In this document: positions 16,385 to 25,784 of the stretch, in pieces | Position numbering within the stretch: position 1 is the stretch's first letter | Layout: every line of letters starts with the position of its first letter | Translations under genes and position numbers: made by a program | Source: Paracoccus wurundjeri | GTDB taxonomy: Bacteria; Pseudomonadota; Alphaproteobacteria; Rhodobacterales; Rhodobacteraceae | Reading direction: 5' to 3' | Assembly: GCF_030678915.1 (NCBI RefSeq) | Contig: NZ_JAUUTZ010000017.1 | Location: 44,711-108,710, forward strand | DNA: 64,000 nucleotides | The notes under the pieces: generated by a model | Told to the model about the DNA's origin: nothing | Databases searched by the model: none | The model's input: the letters and a program-made list of their open reading frames with translations, nothing else

Positions 16385-16968
16385 TGCAAGGCTCCCTTCA
16401 GACGAGTCTCGACCGCGCTGTCAATGGCGCTTTGATCGACAGAACCACCAAAGCTCGACACCAGTTCCGCAGTGACGTCACGAGCGACCTCGCGCGCATC
16501 ATTGGCCGCGGAATCGCGGATTTCGCGAATGCGCTTTTCGGATTCAGCCGCGCGGGCACCGATTTCGGCATCTGCGTGCGCAACAGCCGCATCCAGTTCC
16601 TTCTGGATTTCCGCCCGGTTCGCCTCGACGATCTTTTGCGCCTCGGCACGGGCATCGGCAAGTGCCTTGTCATAGGCGGCTTCGGCCTCTTTGGCCTTCT
16701 GCTTGAATTCTTCCGCAGCCATCAGATCGCCGGTAATAGCGCCCTGACGGTCCGAGAGAACGGCGGCAATCCGGGGCAAAGCGATTCTGGACAACACCCA
16801 ATACAGCACCGCCAATGTGACGATGAGCCAGAAAATCTGGTTCGGGAAGGTGCTGAAATCAAGCTGCGGCAGCCCGCTGGCGCTTTCAGAACCGTGGGCA
16901 GCAGCTTCGGCAGCTTCTTCCGTATGTTCGGCCGCGGTGGTTGCGGCCTCTTGCAACAGGCTGATCAT
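16381..16968 (-). CDS. atpG2: ATP synthase Fo subunit b'
   Basis: 195-residue second b-type stalk subunit. An acidic, Ala-rich N-terminal extension (1-35) precedes the single membrane segment (about 42-64: NQIFWLIVTLAVLYWVLS). A long coiled-coil stalk follows, interrupted by a conserved LPRIAAVLSDRQGAI turn. It lies between atpE and atpF and probably pairs with the b subunit. The gene name varies between annotations (atpX, atpG, atpF'). Confidence 0.93.
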   Translation of the reverse strand: MISLLQEAATTAAEHTEEAAEAAAHGSESASGLPQLDFSTFPNQIFWLIVTLAVLYWVLSRIALPRIAAVLSDRQGAITGDLMAAEEFKQKAKEAEAAYDKALADARAEAQKIVEANRAEIQKELDAAVAHADAEIGARAAESEKRIREIRDSAANDAREVARDVTAELVSSFGGSVDQSAIDSAVETRLKGALQ

Positions 16969-17043
16969 TTCCTACCCCTTGGCCTATCTTGGTCACGATG
17001 GAGAGGGTGCGAACACCCTCCCCGCCGCAAGGATGGCAAGAGA

Positions 17044-17280
17044 TCAGACTGCGAACATCAGCAGAAGCGCAACGAGGAACGCGAAGATCCCCAAAGCTTC
17101 TGCAAAGGCGATGCCGATGAACAGGGTCGCGGTCTGACCGGCTGCAGCCGACGGATTGCGCAGAGCGCCCGACAGGAAGTTGCCGGCCACATTGCCCACA
17201 CCAACGGCGGCAGTGCCCGACCCGATGGCTGCCAGACCGGCACCGATATACTGACCGAGTTCTGCGATATTCCCTTCCAT
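17044..17280 (-). CDS. atpE: ATP synthase Fo subunit c
   Basis: 78-residue proteolipid that forms the rotating proton-driven ring. Two membrane helices are joined by the polar loop ALRNPSA (Arg41). The essential proton-carrying carboxylate is Glu61 in [11 protein letters not shown]. Helix 1 carries the glycine-rich packing motif [12 protein letters not shown] 75-bp spacer to the b' gene and 51 bp to atpB leave room for strong translation signals, consistent with the high copy number of c. No sodium-type residue set is seen, so it is proton-coupled by inference. Confidence 0.97.
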   Translation of the reverse strand: MEGNIAELGQYIGAGLAAIGSGTAAVGVGNVAGNFLSGALRNPSAAAGQTATLFIGIAFAEALGIFAFLVALLLMFAV

Positions 17281-17331
17281 GACGTATACTCCTTGCGGTT
17301 GGAAGTGTTAAATTCAGGTGAAAGCCCGTCC

Positions 17332-18093
17332 TTAGTGCTGCGGATGCAGCGCGTCCTTCAGATAGACGCAGGTCAGGATGGTAAAGACATAGGCCTGGAT
17401 AGTGGCGACCAGCACCTCAAGGCCATAGATGGCGGTGACAGCCAGAATGGAAATCGGCGAGATGACAGCGATTGCGGCAAAGCCCGCGAACACTTTCATC
17501 ACCGCGTGACCGGCCATCATGTTCCCGGCAAGACGAATCGAGTGGCTGACCGGGCGGACGAAATAGCTGATGACCTCGATCACCGCGAGAATGGGCCGCA
17601 GCACCAGAGGCGCCGAACTGACCCAGAACAGGCCAAGGAATTGCGCACCATTCTTGGCGAAGCCGATCACCGTCACGCTGATGAACACAGCCAGAGCCAG
17701 CACACCGGTCACAGCGATATGCGAAGTGACGGTAAACGCCTTGGGCAACAGGCCCAGCATGTTCGAGAACAAAATGAACATGAACAGCGTCATGATATAA
17801 GGGAAATATTTCAGCCCGTCCTTGCCGGTGACATCCTCGACCATCTTGTAGGTCATGCCATATGCGAGTTCGGCCACAGACTGTACCCGGTTCGGCACGA
17901 TGGCGCGTCCACGGGTGCCGGCCACCAGCAAGGCGGCGATGGCCACAGCAACGATGAACAGCCAAAGCGTTACATTGGTGGGCGTGTACCAATGCACATC
18001 GCCTTCGCCGAAAAGCGGCTTGACCAGAAACTGATCCATCGGATGAAAGGACAGCCCGGCTTCTTCACCTTGCGCTTCGCTTGCCACGATCAA
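17332..18093 (-). CDS. atpB: ATP synthase Fo subunit a
   Basis: 253-residue membrane subunit forming the proton half-channels against the c-ring. The essential arginine lies in [16 protein letters not shown] (about residues 178-193), the most conserved segment of the family. Five to six membrane helices are visible, and the early segment [10 protein letters not shown] is typical of alphaproteobacteria. It is translationally coupled to atpI: its ATG overlaps the atpI stop by 4 bp. Confidence 0.97.
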   Translation of the reverse strand: MIVASEAQGEEAGLSFHPMDQFLVKPLFGEGDVHWYTPTNVTLWLFIVAVAIAALLVAGTRGRAIVPNRVQSVAELAYGMTYKMVEDVTGKDGLKYFPYIMTLFMFILFSNMLGLLPKAFTVTSHIAVTGVLALAVFISVTVIGFAKNGAQFLGLFWVSSAPLVLRPILAVIEVISYFVRPVSHSIRLAGNMMAGHAVMKVFAGFAAIAVISPISILAVTAIYGLEVLVATIQAYVFTILTCVYLKDALHPQH

Positions 18094-18434
18094 TCCCTCT
18101 TCTTCTCCGGCGCAGTGCCGGTTTTGCTGCCAAGTTCGGACGCGGTGCGCATCATGGTTTTGATGCCGGCCGCGAAGCCGAGAAAAATAAACAGGATCAT
18201 CAGGAACGGCGTCGTGCCGAACAGATAATCCAGACCGAAACCAATCCCGAAGCCAAGCCCCATGCCAACCACGAGTTCGATCACCATACGCCAGGCAATA
18301 TGCGCCTGATCATAGCTTGCCTTCGGGCGCTCACCCTCGGGCGTTGGGGCCAATTGGGACAGCCGTTCCTCCAGATCGCGCAGTCGCTCGGCATCTTTGC
18401 CCTTGTCCGCACCATTCCGGGGCCCTTCGGCCAT
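18090..18434 (-). CDS. atpI: ATP synthase accessory protein AtpI
   Basis: 114-residue small membrane protein and first gene of the Fo operon. Two membrane helices (about 47-69 and 74-95) carry glycine-rich packing ([19 protein letters not shown]), followed by a charged tail. AtpI proteins assist assembly of the c-ring and possibly Mg2+ supply. The N-terminal third is hydrophilic with a short coiled coil ([12 protein letters not shown]). A good promoter lies 23-58 bp upstream. Confidence 0.9.
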   Translation of the reverse strand: MAEGPRNGADKGKDAERLRDLEERLSQLAPTPEGERPKASYDQAHIAWRMVIELVVGMGLGFGIGFGLDYLFGTTPFLMILFIFLGFAAGIKTMMRTASELGSKTGTAPEKKRD

Positions 18435-18463
18435 CTCTCACGCCCCCGTTATCTTTCGAGGGG

Positions 18464-18492
18464 TGTCTATGGTGGAACAGCGCCCGAGTCAA
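18464..18492 (-). promoter_or_regulatory. Probable promoter of the Fo (atpI) operon
   Basis: On the minus strand, TTGACT (18487-18492) and TAGACA (18464-18469) are separated by 17 bp, giving a 5' leader of about 23 nt before the atpI ATG at 18434. A palindrome ATGTATACAT lies just upstream at 18508-18517 in an AT-rich stretch and could be an activator or repressor site. Confidence 0.5.
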
Positions 18493-18642
18493 GCAACCCA
18501 GGAATCCATGTATACATTTGTTTTTAAATAATTTTTATGATCAGAAAATTCTCGTGTTCGGCTTGCAATCGCAATCGCACCCAGACATTATTCAACCTGC
18601 GGGTTGAGCATCAGGCCCGATCCGCAGCCAAAGGACCACGCT

Positions 18643-18996
18643 ATGCCCTCTGCCTCCTCCGAACGGCTGGACCTGATCTTTGCCGCGCTGGCCGATCCCA
18701 CGCGCAGGCAGGTTCTGGCCATGTTGCTCGAGGATGATATGGCGGTCACCGATGTGGCTGCGCCTTTCGCGATGAGCCTTGCCGCGATTTCGAAACATCT
18801 CTCGGTGCTTGCCGCTGCGGGGCTTATCCGGCAGGAACGGCGAGGCCGGATCAACTGGTGCATGCTCGATCCCGAGGGGATGCGGGCCGCGACGGTCTGG
18901 ATACAGGGGTTCGGACAGTTCGATCCGGTGGATCTGGACCGGTTCGAACGGTTTCTTGAAAGCGAGATGCGGGAATGGGGTGTGGACGACAGGTGA
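18643..18996 (+). CDS. ArsR-family winged-helix regulator
   Basis: 117-residue repressor-type protein. The helix-turn-helix spans about 15-75 (ALADPTRRQVLAMLLEDD, then MSLAAISKHLSVLAAAGLI and the wing RQERRGRINWCML). The metal-binding CxC pair of ArsR/SmtB sensors is absent; the only cysteine is in the wing. It is therefore more like the SdpR-type non-metal branch, and its ligand is unknown. ATG 18643 has AAGGA at 18631-18635. It lies just upstream of psuK-psuG in the same direction and may control them, or the neighbouring atpI promoter, but neither is shown. Confidence 0.85.
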   Translation: MPSASSERLDLIFAALADPTRRQVLAMLLEDDMAVTDVAAPFAMSLAAISKHLSVLAAAGLIRQERRGRINWCMLDPEGMRAATVWIQGFGQFDPVDLDRFERFLESEMREWGVDDR

Positions 18997-19041
18997 CGAA
19001 GGAGCACGATTTGAATTTGACTGCTGTCAGACGGAGGTACC

Positions 19042-19079
19042 ACCCCGACCCCCGGGATATTTGGATGAAGAAGAAGCCG
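19042..19079 (+). repeat. Dispersed intergenic repeat, copy B (short)
   Basis: Carries only the 3' core of the element: CCCCCGGGATATTTGGATGAAGAAGAAG. It lies in the spacer before psuK. Its purine tail GAAGAAGAAG ends about six bases before the chosen psuK ATG and could act as its ribosome binding site, as copy A does for recJ. Confidence 0.65.
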
Positions 19080-19084
19080 TATCA

Positions 19085-19978
19085 ATGGGCTGCAAGGTGA
19101 GTTCCCGCCCTGATATCCTGTGTATCGGTGCGATGTTATGGGATGTGATTGGTCGCGCGCCGCAGCGCATGATCCCAGGCGCGGATGTGCCTGGGCGAAT
19201 TCGGCACCTGCCCGGCGGCGTGGCACTGAATGTCGCTATTGCCATAGCCCGTTGGGGGATGGCGCCCGCGGTGCTGTCCGCGGTCGGTCGCGATCCCGAG
19301 GGCGAGGCCCTGATTGCCGAGGCCGAACGGATGGGCGTGCTGACCGCATGGCTGACCCGGGAGACGGGCCTTCCCACCGATTGTTACATGGCAATCGAGG
19401 ACAGTCAGGGGCTGATCGCCGCGATTGCCGATGTGCATGGGCTTGAAAAAGCCGGCGACGCAATTCTTGCCCCTCTCGCGGCCGATCTTGCCGGCTGGAG
19501 CGGGCCGGTCGTTCTGGACGGCAACCTGACCGAAACCCTGTTGGCAAGTATCATCCGTGGCCCTGCCCTTATGAATGCGGATCTGCGGATCGTTCCGGCC
19601 AGCCCGGGCAAGGCCGACAGGCTGCGCCCGCTGATCGCGACAGGGCGTGGCTGTTTCTATCTGAACCGGATCGAGGCAGAGATAATCGCGGAGCGAAAAA
19701 GCGCCGATGCAGCAAGTGCGGCCGAAGCAGTCATTGCCCTTGGTGCGGCCCGGGTCGTGGTGACGGACGGCCGCCGTCCTGCTGCGGATGCGGCACGCGG
19801 GGAAGAAACCTTGATCGAGGCTCCTCCATCCGTGACCATCGCACGCGTCACCGGCGCGGGTGATTGCTTTCTTGCGGCACATCTGGCAGCAGAACTTCGT
19901 AAAATGCCGCGAAAGGCGGCTTTGCGGCAAGCCGTTCAAGCAGCGGCCGCCCATGTTTCCGGAAAGGATCCGTCGTGA
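19085..19978 (+). CDS. psuK: PfkB-family kinase, probable pseudouridine kinase
   Basis: 297-residue ribokinase-fold sugar/nucleoside kinase. The N-terminal segment ILCIGAMLWDVIGRAP and GGVALNVAIAIARWG form the substrate region. The PfkB signature with the catalytic base is VTGAGDCFLAAHLA (Asp in GAGD). Because it overlaps psuG by 4 bp (GTGA), the likely reaction is phosphorylation of pseudouridine to pseudouridine 5'-phosphate. The start is uncertain: ATG 19085 and GTG 19097 are both possible. The preceding repeat supplies a purine-rich leader. Confidence 0.82.
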   Translation: MGCKVSSRPDILCIGAMLWDVIGRAPQRMIPGADVPGRIRHLPGGVALNVAIAIARWGMAPAVLSAVGRDPEGEALIAEAERMGVLTAWLTRETGLPTDCYMAIEDSQGLIAAIADVHGLEKAGDAILAPLAADLAGWSGPVVLDGNLTETLLASIIRGPALMNADLRIVPASPGKADRLRPLIATGRGCFYLNRIEAEIIAERKSADAASAAEAVIALGAARVVVTDGRRPAADAARGEETLIEAPPSVTIARVTGAGDCFLAAHLAAELRKMPRKAALRQAVQAAAAHVSGKDPS

Positions 19979-20901
19979 CCGACCTACCGCTTGAATTCGC
20001 TCCTGAAGTTTTTGCCGCATTGAATGAAGGCCGGCCAGTCGTCGCATTGGAATCGACGATCATCACCCATGGAATGCCCTATCCGCAGAACCTGCAAATG
20101 GCCCGCGATGTCGAGAATGTCATTCGCGGCGCGGGCGCCATTCCCGCCACGATCGCTGTGATGACGGGCAGGATCCATATCGGGTTGACCGCCTCGTCGC
20201 TGGAAACCCTGGCGCAGACGCCTTCGGATCAGGCCATGAAAGTATCGCGTGCTGATCTGGCCATTTGCCTGACATCGGGCCGCACCGGCGCGACAACCGT
20301 CGCTGCGACGATGATCTGTGCGCATCTTGCCGGTATCCGGGTTTTTGCCACCGGCGGAATTGGCGGTGTCCATCGCGGCGCAGAGCTTAGTTTCGACATT
20401 TCGGCGGATTTGCAGGAACTTGGCCAGACGCCGGTGACAGTCGTCGCGGCGGGTGCCAAGGCGATTCTTGATCTGCCCAAGACCTGGGAGGTTCTGGAGA
20501 CGCTGGGTGTTCCGGTCATCGCCTATGGACAGGACGAGTTGCCCGCCTTCTGGTCGCGTAGTTCCGGCATCACCGCCCCGTTGCGGATGGACAGCGCAAG
20601 AGAAATCGCCGCGGGCGCGAATATGCGCAGCAGATTGGGACTTGCCGGCGGACAGCTTGTTGCCAATCCGATCCCCGAAGCTGATGAAATCCCCCGGGAC
20701 GAGATCATGCCCGTGATCGAAAAGGCGCTTGCCGAGGCTGCTGCGCACCGCATCGCTGCCAAGGCAGTGACCCCGTTCCTGCTTCAACGGATTTTTGAAT
20801 TGACCGACGGCAAGTCCCTTAAATCGAATATCGCGCTTGTCTTGAACAATGCCCGCCTGGCGAGTGAGATTGCGGTGGAAATGGCAAAAGCTCCGATCTG
20901 A
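19975..20901 (+). CDS. psuG: Pseudouridine-5'-phosphate glycosidase
   Basis: 308-residue enzyme that reversibly cleaves the C-C glycosidic bond of pseudouridine 5'-phosphate to uracil and ribose 5-phosphate. The whole sequence is typical of the family: VALESTIITHGMPYPQN (about 24-40), VMTGRIHIGL, then ATGGIGGVHRGAE near residues 123-135 and the C-terminal LKSNIALVLNNARLASEIA. It overlaps psuK with the GTG start and forms a two-gene catabolic operon for modified nucleosides from RNA turnover. Confidence 0.95.
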   Translation: MTDLPLEFAPEVFAALNEGRPVVALESTIITHGMPYPQNLQMARDVENVIRGAGAIPATIAVMTGRIHIGLTASSLETLAQTPSDQAMKVSRADLAICLTSGRTGATTVAATMICAHLAGIRVFATGGIGGVHRGAELSFDISADLQELGQTPVTVVAAGAKAILDLPKTWEVLETLGVPVIAYGQDELPAFWSRSSGITAPLRMDSAREIAAGANMRSRLGLAGGQLVANPIPEADEIPRDEIMPVIEKALAEAAAHRIAAKAVTPFLLQRIFELTDGKSLKSNIALVLNNARLASEIAVEMAKAPI

Positions 20902-20919
20902 ACACATTCAGGACAGGCA

Positions 20920-20935
20920 GGGCGGGTTCCCGCCC
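20920..20935. terminator. GC-rich hairpin between convergent psuG and PhoD-like gene
   Basis: GGGCGGG-TT-CCCGCCC is a perfect 7-bp inverted repeat 18 bp past the psuG stop. It lacks a U-run, so it is at best a weak or factor-dependent terminator for either convergent gene. Confidence 0.35.
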
Positions 20936-21025
20936 CCGGGCATCCAGCGCAATGCACCTAACTCTGCCCGAGGGATATCAGGCCCGGTTGATAACGGAAC
21001 GGCAAACAGCCAGCCACCCAAAGCG

Positions 21026-22456
21026 TCATGCATCCGTCGTGAGTGGCAAGGGTGGCGTCGCGCCGGATTCCTCGAGATGCCAGATCGCGTGCCAGCGGGT
21101 ATTCTGCCGCTCCAACACCAGGAAATTTCGTTCGGCCATGTAACGCTGCCTTTGCCCCGGTAACGGCAGGATGCGGATCGGATGTTCGGGCAGCGGCGCT
21201 TCACCAAGCCCGGCCAGCCAGCCCAATCCGCGCGCATATCCCTTGGAGGGCGCACGATGTGAGATGCCCGAGGCGACAAGCTGATGGATGCGGTTTTCCC
21301 CCACTCCCATCTCGGCTCTGGTGGCCAGATGTATCTCGCCTGAAATCGCCGTCACAGGGCTGTTTCTGCGCAGTCGCAGAACCTCGCGCAGCATATCGCG
21401 CCATTCCTCGCGATGCGCCCGGCTTTGCCACTGATCGCGCAGATCGTCCTCGTAATGCTGCATGCGCGGGATCGCCATCATCACCGCTTCGACCAGTGAC
21501 AGACGCGGACCCAAAAGAGGTACACTGGACACCATCAGCACCTGCCCGCCTTGCGGTGAAACCTGCCGCAATCCGTGCCATCCCTCCGGCCCCATGATCC
21601 GGTGGCGCGTCCGCTCCGAGCGCAGATCGGGCGCGATAACGGTCAAATCCGGTAAATGATGGCACCAGCCCAGACTGCGCCCCTTGGGATCCATGAAGAG
21701 TTCTGGAATGTCTGCCTCGGTCGCGGCGTGCTGAAATAGCAGATACATCTCACGGGCGGCACGGAACAGCGTCTGCCCGACGCCGGAATTCATCCGGTTC
21801 TCCTTCAGCGAGCCCCATCCGTCGCAGATATCGTGATCGTCCCAGACCGACAGGACAGGGACCGATGATGCCAGCCGCAGAAATTCCGGTGCGGACATCA
21901 CGCTCAGATAGCGCCGGGCAAAACCTTTACGCAGGAATTGCCGCAAGTCTTCAAGTTCCGCCGGCGACGCATGACGGGGAGCGTGATCGGGCCAGTCATC
22001 GGTCAGCTTATGGCCCCTGGTCACCTCATCGGCATAGATTTGATCACCACCCTGCAGCATCAGGCTGAATGCAGATTCTTCGTGCAAATCCCCCAGCCGC
22101 CGCCACATCGCATTCCGCTCGGACGGCGTGCGGCCAAGATCGCCTTCCTCTTCACCGTTGCATGAGACGAAAGCGATACGCATATCGCTGGTGACATCCA
22201 CCTCGACGGCATGGAACCGGTCGTCGTAATCATAGCCGCCATCTTCGGACCCGATTGAAAAATCAAAGCGCCAGGCGGCGAAACCGGCCAGTTCACACAG
22301 CAAGACGGGTTTCACCTTTACCCCGGCTGCTTTCAGGATTGCCGGAGCACCCTCGGATATCGGCCGGATGACCAGAGCGGCCAGACGCATCCTGCCCCGG
22401 GAGAAGCCTCGGAAATACAATACGGGACCCATCGATCCCTCGAATTCAGCGGTCAT
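21026..22456 (-). CDS. PhoD-like metallophosphatase
   Basis: 476-residue protein of the PhoD/alkaline phosphatase D superfamily, a calcineurin-like metallophosphoesterase. Visible metal and active-site motifs are FVSCNGEEEG, MLQGGDQIYADE, VWDDHDICDGWG and SGEIHLATRAE. It has an N-terminal beta-rich domain (about 1-110) but no clear signal peptide or Tat motif, so unlike classical PhoD it is probably cytoplasmic. ATG 22456 with GGAAAG upstream is favoured over an in-frame ATG at 22540. No phosphate-regulon neighbours are present, and the substrate is unknown. Confidence 0.82.
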   Translation of the reverse strand: MTAEFEGSMGPVLYFRGFSRGRMRLAALVIRPISEGAPAILKAAGVKVKPVLLCELAGFAAWRFDFSIGSEDGGYDYDDRFHAVEVDVTSDMRIAFVSCNGEEEGDLGRTPSERNAMWRRLGDLHEESAFSLMLQGGDQIYADEVTRGHKLTDDWPDHAPRHASPAELEDLRQFLRKGFARRYLSVMSAPEFLRLASSVPVLSVWDDHDICDGWGSLKENRMNSGVGQTLFRAAREMYLLFQHAATEADIPELFMDPKGRSLGWCHHLPDLTVIAPDLRSERTRHRIMGPEGWHGLRQVSPQGGQVLMVSSVPLLGPRLSLVEAVMMAIPRMQHYEDDLRDQWQSRAHREEWRDMLREVLRLRRNSPVTAISGEIHLATRAEMGVGENRIHQLVASGISHRAPSKGYARGLGWLAGLGEAPLPEHPIRILPLPGQRQRYMAERNFLVLERQNTRWHAIWHLEESGATPPLPLTTDA

Positions 22457-22740
22457 TATGTAATTGTCTTTCCGTTGCCGGTCGCGTCTCAGATAAGCGT
22501 AAAAATCGCGATGTCGAGGCAGGTTCTGCCCGGTAACCAAGGCGTGATTGCAGTGCGAGGGTCACAGACCATTGTCCCGCTACAGGATACGGACGATCGC
22601 TTCATGCTGTGTTAATCTCGCAACAGATCGTCTTTCCCGTCCGGAAGACTCGGAAATAATCGACGGCTGGTTTGACATGCCCTACTCTTTTAGTCGAATT
22701 CTACATCTCAATCATATTTCGATCAAAACAGGTTTCGATC

Positions 22741-24885
22741 ATGTCCCGTTCGCTCATGTTACTCTTTGCCGGTGCCAGTGGCATCGCCCTTGCCTCTGCC
22801 GCCATGGCCCAGTCGGAACAGGGCGTCGTCGTTTTGGATGCGATCACCATCTATGCGGATAACAGCGCTTCGGGAACGGCTACCGGTTATGTCGCCAGGG
22901 TCAACCAGATGGGAACCAAGACCGATACGCCGATGCTGGAAACACAACAATCTGTCACGGTCGTCACCTCGAAGCAGATCAAGGATCAGGGCGCCACGAC
23001 TCTGGGGCAGGCCCTGAATTACAGCGCCGGCATCTCCGGGCAGCCCTATGGTCTGGATCCGCGTTTCGACGGGCCGATCATCCGCGGGCTGGGCGCCGAT
23101 GAAGCGCAGTATCTCAATGGCCTGAGGATGGTTCGTTCTTTCGGCGCTCCGACTATCGAAACCTATGGGCTGGAACAGATCGAGGTTCTGCGCGGACCTT
23201 CATCAGCGCTGTTTGGTGCGAATTCCCCTGCCGGTGTCATCAATCAGGTGCAGAAGCGCGCGCAGTTCGATGATTTCAACGAAGTCGGGCTGGGCTTCGG
23301 CAGCAATGACAACGCTCAGGTCTTTTTCGACGTGAACCGCGCACCATCGGACAGTTTTGCGTGGCGCCTGACCGGGATCGGCAAAGACGGTGCGACGCAG
23401 ATCGACGAAGTCACCGACAAGCGCGGCTATCTGGCGGCGGCGCTGCGCTGGCAGGTCGATGACGCCACGCTGATCGATTTCCTGGCCTCATATCAGAAAG
23501 ACGGTCCGAAAACGCCTCCGGGCCTGTCTTATTCCGCCACGCAATTGGGCGATCCCGAGGATCTGCGCGATTTCTACGCGGGCGAAACTGGCTTCGACGA
23601 TAGCGATCGCCGCATGACGAATATCGGGCTGGAACTCCGGCACGAATTCGACAATGGCTGGCAGTTGACGCAGGGCTTCCGCTATCAGGATGTGGACTGG
23701 GAATATGAGGGCGTGCAGACCCAGCAAAGTGGGGATCCCGGCACCCCTTATCTCATTCCCAGAAACGCGATCTCGCAGGTCGAGGATGCCACGACCCTCA
23801 ATCTGGACACCAGACTAAGCGGAACCGTCACCTCGGGCGCGGCGGAACACCGGCTGCTATTTGGTCTGGAAGTCCGTCAATGGGACGGCTACGCCAGCAC
23901 CGATTTCATCAGATTCCCTGATCTGGACATCCGCAACCCTATTCATTCAATGCCAGATGATCTGACGCCGTGGTATACCGGCATCAAGGATTTGGTACAA
24001 ACACAGGTCGGCATCTATGCGCAGGACGAAATCAGCGTTGGCAATTGGCGCGGATCGGCAGCGTTGCGGCATGACTGGTCGAAGCAGACCGGGACCAGTT
24101 ACACTAACTATGAAGGCGAAAGCAGTGCATACCGCAAAGATTCCGCCACAACCGGGCGTATCGGCCTTTCCCATGTCTTTGATAACGGAATTGCGCCTTA
24201 TGTCAGCTATTCGACGTCGTTCTTGCCGCAGATCGGGCAAAATACCGGCGCTGACAGTGATGGCAAAGCCTTCAAACCGACGGAAACCGAACAATGGGAA
24301 GTCGGTGTAAAATATGAGCCCACCGCCTTCGACGGTTTTTTCACTGTATCGCTTTATGATCTGGAACAGAGAAACGCCATCAGCAACAAAACCATTTCCT
24401 TAGGACAGGACCTGGATGGCGACGGTGTCGAAGATACAAGAATCGACACCTATCAGGTCGGAAAGGTAAAGTCCCAGGGTCTAGAGATTGAAGCCACCGC
24501 CGAACTTACCGAAAGCTGGTCAATTCGTGGCGGCTATGCCTATAACGAAACCGAGATAATCGGCGGCGATTTCGATGGCCATGAACTCGGCAACGCGCCC
24601 AAGCACATGGCGAGTCTGTGGCTCGACCGTGATTTCGGCAATGGCTTCCGTGCCGGTGGCGGCATCCGTCACATCGGCTCGCGCTACGGGGACGACGCCA
24701 ATCAGTACAAGATGAATGCCGTCACGCTCGTCGATCTCGGGGCCAGCTATACGCGGAACAATATCGAGGCATCGGTCAACATCACCAATGTGACCGACAA
24801 GGCCTATCTGGCAAGCTGCACCGCATTCAGTTGTTTCTACGGCGAAGGTCGCGCGGTCAACGCCAGGGTGAGTTACAAGTGGTAA
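22741..24885 (+). CDS. fhuA: TonB-dependent ferric-siderophore receptor (FhuA type)
   Basis: 714-residue outer-membrane receptor that imports a ferric siderophore, probably a hydroxamate. A signal peptide (cleavage after AAMA, about residue 23) precedes a TonB-box-like VVLDAITIYAD. The plug domain follows, with ETQQSVTVVTSKQIKDQG, LNYSAGISGQPYG, IRGLGADEAQYLNGLR and LEQIEVLRGPSSALFG, then the 22-strand barrel. The terminal YKW gives the aromatic C-terminus needed for outer-membrane insertion. ATG 22741 is preferred over 22672 because only it gives a proper signal peptide. The fhuD start overlaps its end by 7 bp. AT-rich sequence upstream probably holds the iron-responsive promoter. Confidence 0.92.
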   Translation: MSRSLMLLFAGASGIALASAAMAQSEQGVVVLDAITIYADNSASGTATGYVARVNQMGTKTDTPMLETQQSVTVVTSKQIKDQGATTLGQALNYSAGISGQPYGLDPRFDGPIIRGLGADEAQYLNGLRMVRSFGAPTIETYGLEQIEVLRGPSSALFGANSPAGVINQVQKRAQFDDFNEVGLGFGSNDNAQVFFDVNRAPSDSFAWRLTGIGKDGATQIDEVTDKRGYLAAALRWQVDDATLIDFLASYQKDGPKTPPGLSYSATQLGDPEDLRDFYAGETGFDDSDRRMTNIGLELRHEFDNGWQLTQGFRYQDVDWEYEGVQTQQSGDPGTPYLIPRNAISQVEDATTLNLDTRLSGTVTSGAAEHRLLFGLEVRQWDGYASTDFIRFPDLDIRNPIHSMPDDLTPWYTGIKDLVQTQVGIYAQDEISVGNWRGSAALRHDWSKQTGTSYTNYEGESSAYRKDSATTGRIGLSHVFDNGIAPYVSYSTSFLPQIGQNTGADSDGKAFKPTETEQWEVGVKYEPTAFDGFFTVSLYDLEQRNAISNKTISLGQDLDGDGVEDTRIDTYQVGKVKSQGLEIEATAELTESWSIRGGYAYNETEIIGGDFDGHELGNAPKHMASLWLDRDFGNGFRAGGGIRHIGSRYGDDANQYKMNAVTLVDLGASYTRNNIEASVNITNVTDKAYLASCTAFSCFYGEGRAVNARVSYKW

Positions 24886-25784
24886 CAGGCAGAGCGGTGC
24901 CTGCCCGGCCCACTCGCCGCAGCTTTCTGACCGCCGCCGGCCTCGTGCTGGCGGCGGGTTTGCCTTTGCGGGCGGCCACGTCGAAACCCCGGCTGGCCGC
25001 GATCGATTGGGCGATGCTGGAAACAGCCGTCGCGATCGGTCACATGCCAGTCGCCGCCTGCGAACTGGTCCGTTACCGCGTGGATGCCGTACAGCCCAAG
25101 ATCCCGGACCAGGTCACCGATCTGGGTCTGCGGGGCTCACCGAATTTCGAGCTGCTGCAATTGACCCGCCCCGACCTGATCCTGAATTCACCCTATTACA
25201 CATTTTACGAAGAGCGGCTGAAAACCATCGCACCAGTCCTGACGCTGCCTTTCTACACGCCGAATGAGCCTCCGCTGGGCAAGGCTCTGAATGCATTGCA
25301 GGCAATGTCCCGGGCAGTGGAAGATCCCGGTGCGGGCGAACTTGCCTTGCACGACACTCAGGCTGCCCTTGATCGTCATGCCGCTGCCGTGGCGCGTTTC
25401 GCCGACCGCCCTGTCTGTCTGGTCAATATCGGAGATGCGCGGCATCTGCGCGCTTTCGGCTTCGACAGCATGTTCGGGGATACGCTGACCCGGATCGGGT
25501 TAAGCAACGCCTGGAGCGAAGGAACCAGATTCAGTTTCCTTGCCCCGGTGCCCATCGAACGACTGGCTGATATGCCCGACGCAAGATTGGTCATCGTCGG
25601 AGAGATCCCGCCCGAGGCGCGCCGAGGATTGTCGCGCAGCATCTTGTGGCAGGCATTGCCGCCGGTTCGCGAGGGGCGGGTTTACCACCTACCTGATATC
25701 AATGCATTCGGAGGCACCCTTTCGGCACTGCGCTTCGTCCGGTTGTTGGAGCAGGCGCTTCATGACGGGCCGACCGGCATATGA
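24879..25784 (+). CDS. fhuD: Iron-siderophore periplasmic binding protein (FhuD-like)
   Basis: 301-residue class III binding protein that passes ferric hydroxamates to the inner-membrane permease. A twin-arginine signal is clear: RPTRRSFLTAAGLVLAAG, followed by cleavage near LRA. The FhuD-like segments LAAIDWAMLETAVAIGHMP, PDLILNSPYY and the long central helix are visible. GTG 24879 is chosen (AGGGTGA 8 bp upstream, overlap with the receptor stop); GTG 24897 is an alternative. The stop overlaps the permease ATG by 4 bp. Confidence 0.9.
   Translation: MVTGRAVPARPTRRSFLTAAGLVLAAGLPLRAATSKPRLAAIDWAMLETAVAIGHMPVAACELVRYRVDAVQPKIPDQVTDLGLRGSPNFELLQLTRPDLILNSPYYTFYEERLKTIAPVLTLPFYTPNEPPLGKALNALQAMSRAVEDPGAGELALHDTQAALDRHAAAVARFADRPVCLVNIGDARHLRAFGFDSMFGDTLTRIGLSNAWSEGTRFSFLAPVPIERLADMPDARLVIVGEIPPEARRGLSRSILWQALPPVREGRVYHLPDINAFGGTLSALRFVRLLEQALHDGPTGI

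Noticed and set aside
16384..18228. Long open frame (614 codons) on the plus strand opposite the Fo genes
   Set aside because: It is antisense to five well-supported atp genes, has low-complexity charged composition and no recognisable domain; it is an artefact of high GC and codon bias.
22685..22710. Possible Irr/Fur-type iron box (TTTTAGTCGAATTCTACA) before fhuA
   Set aside because: Only a weak inverted repeat around GAATTC; it does not match a known iron box well enough to annotate.
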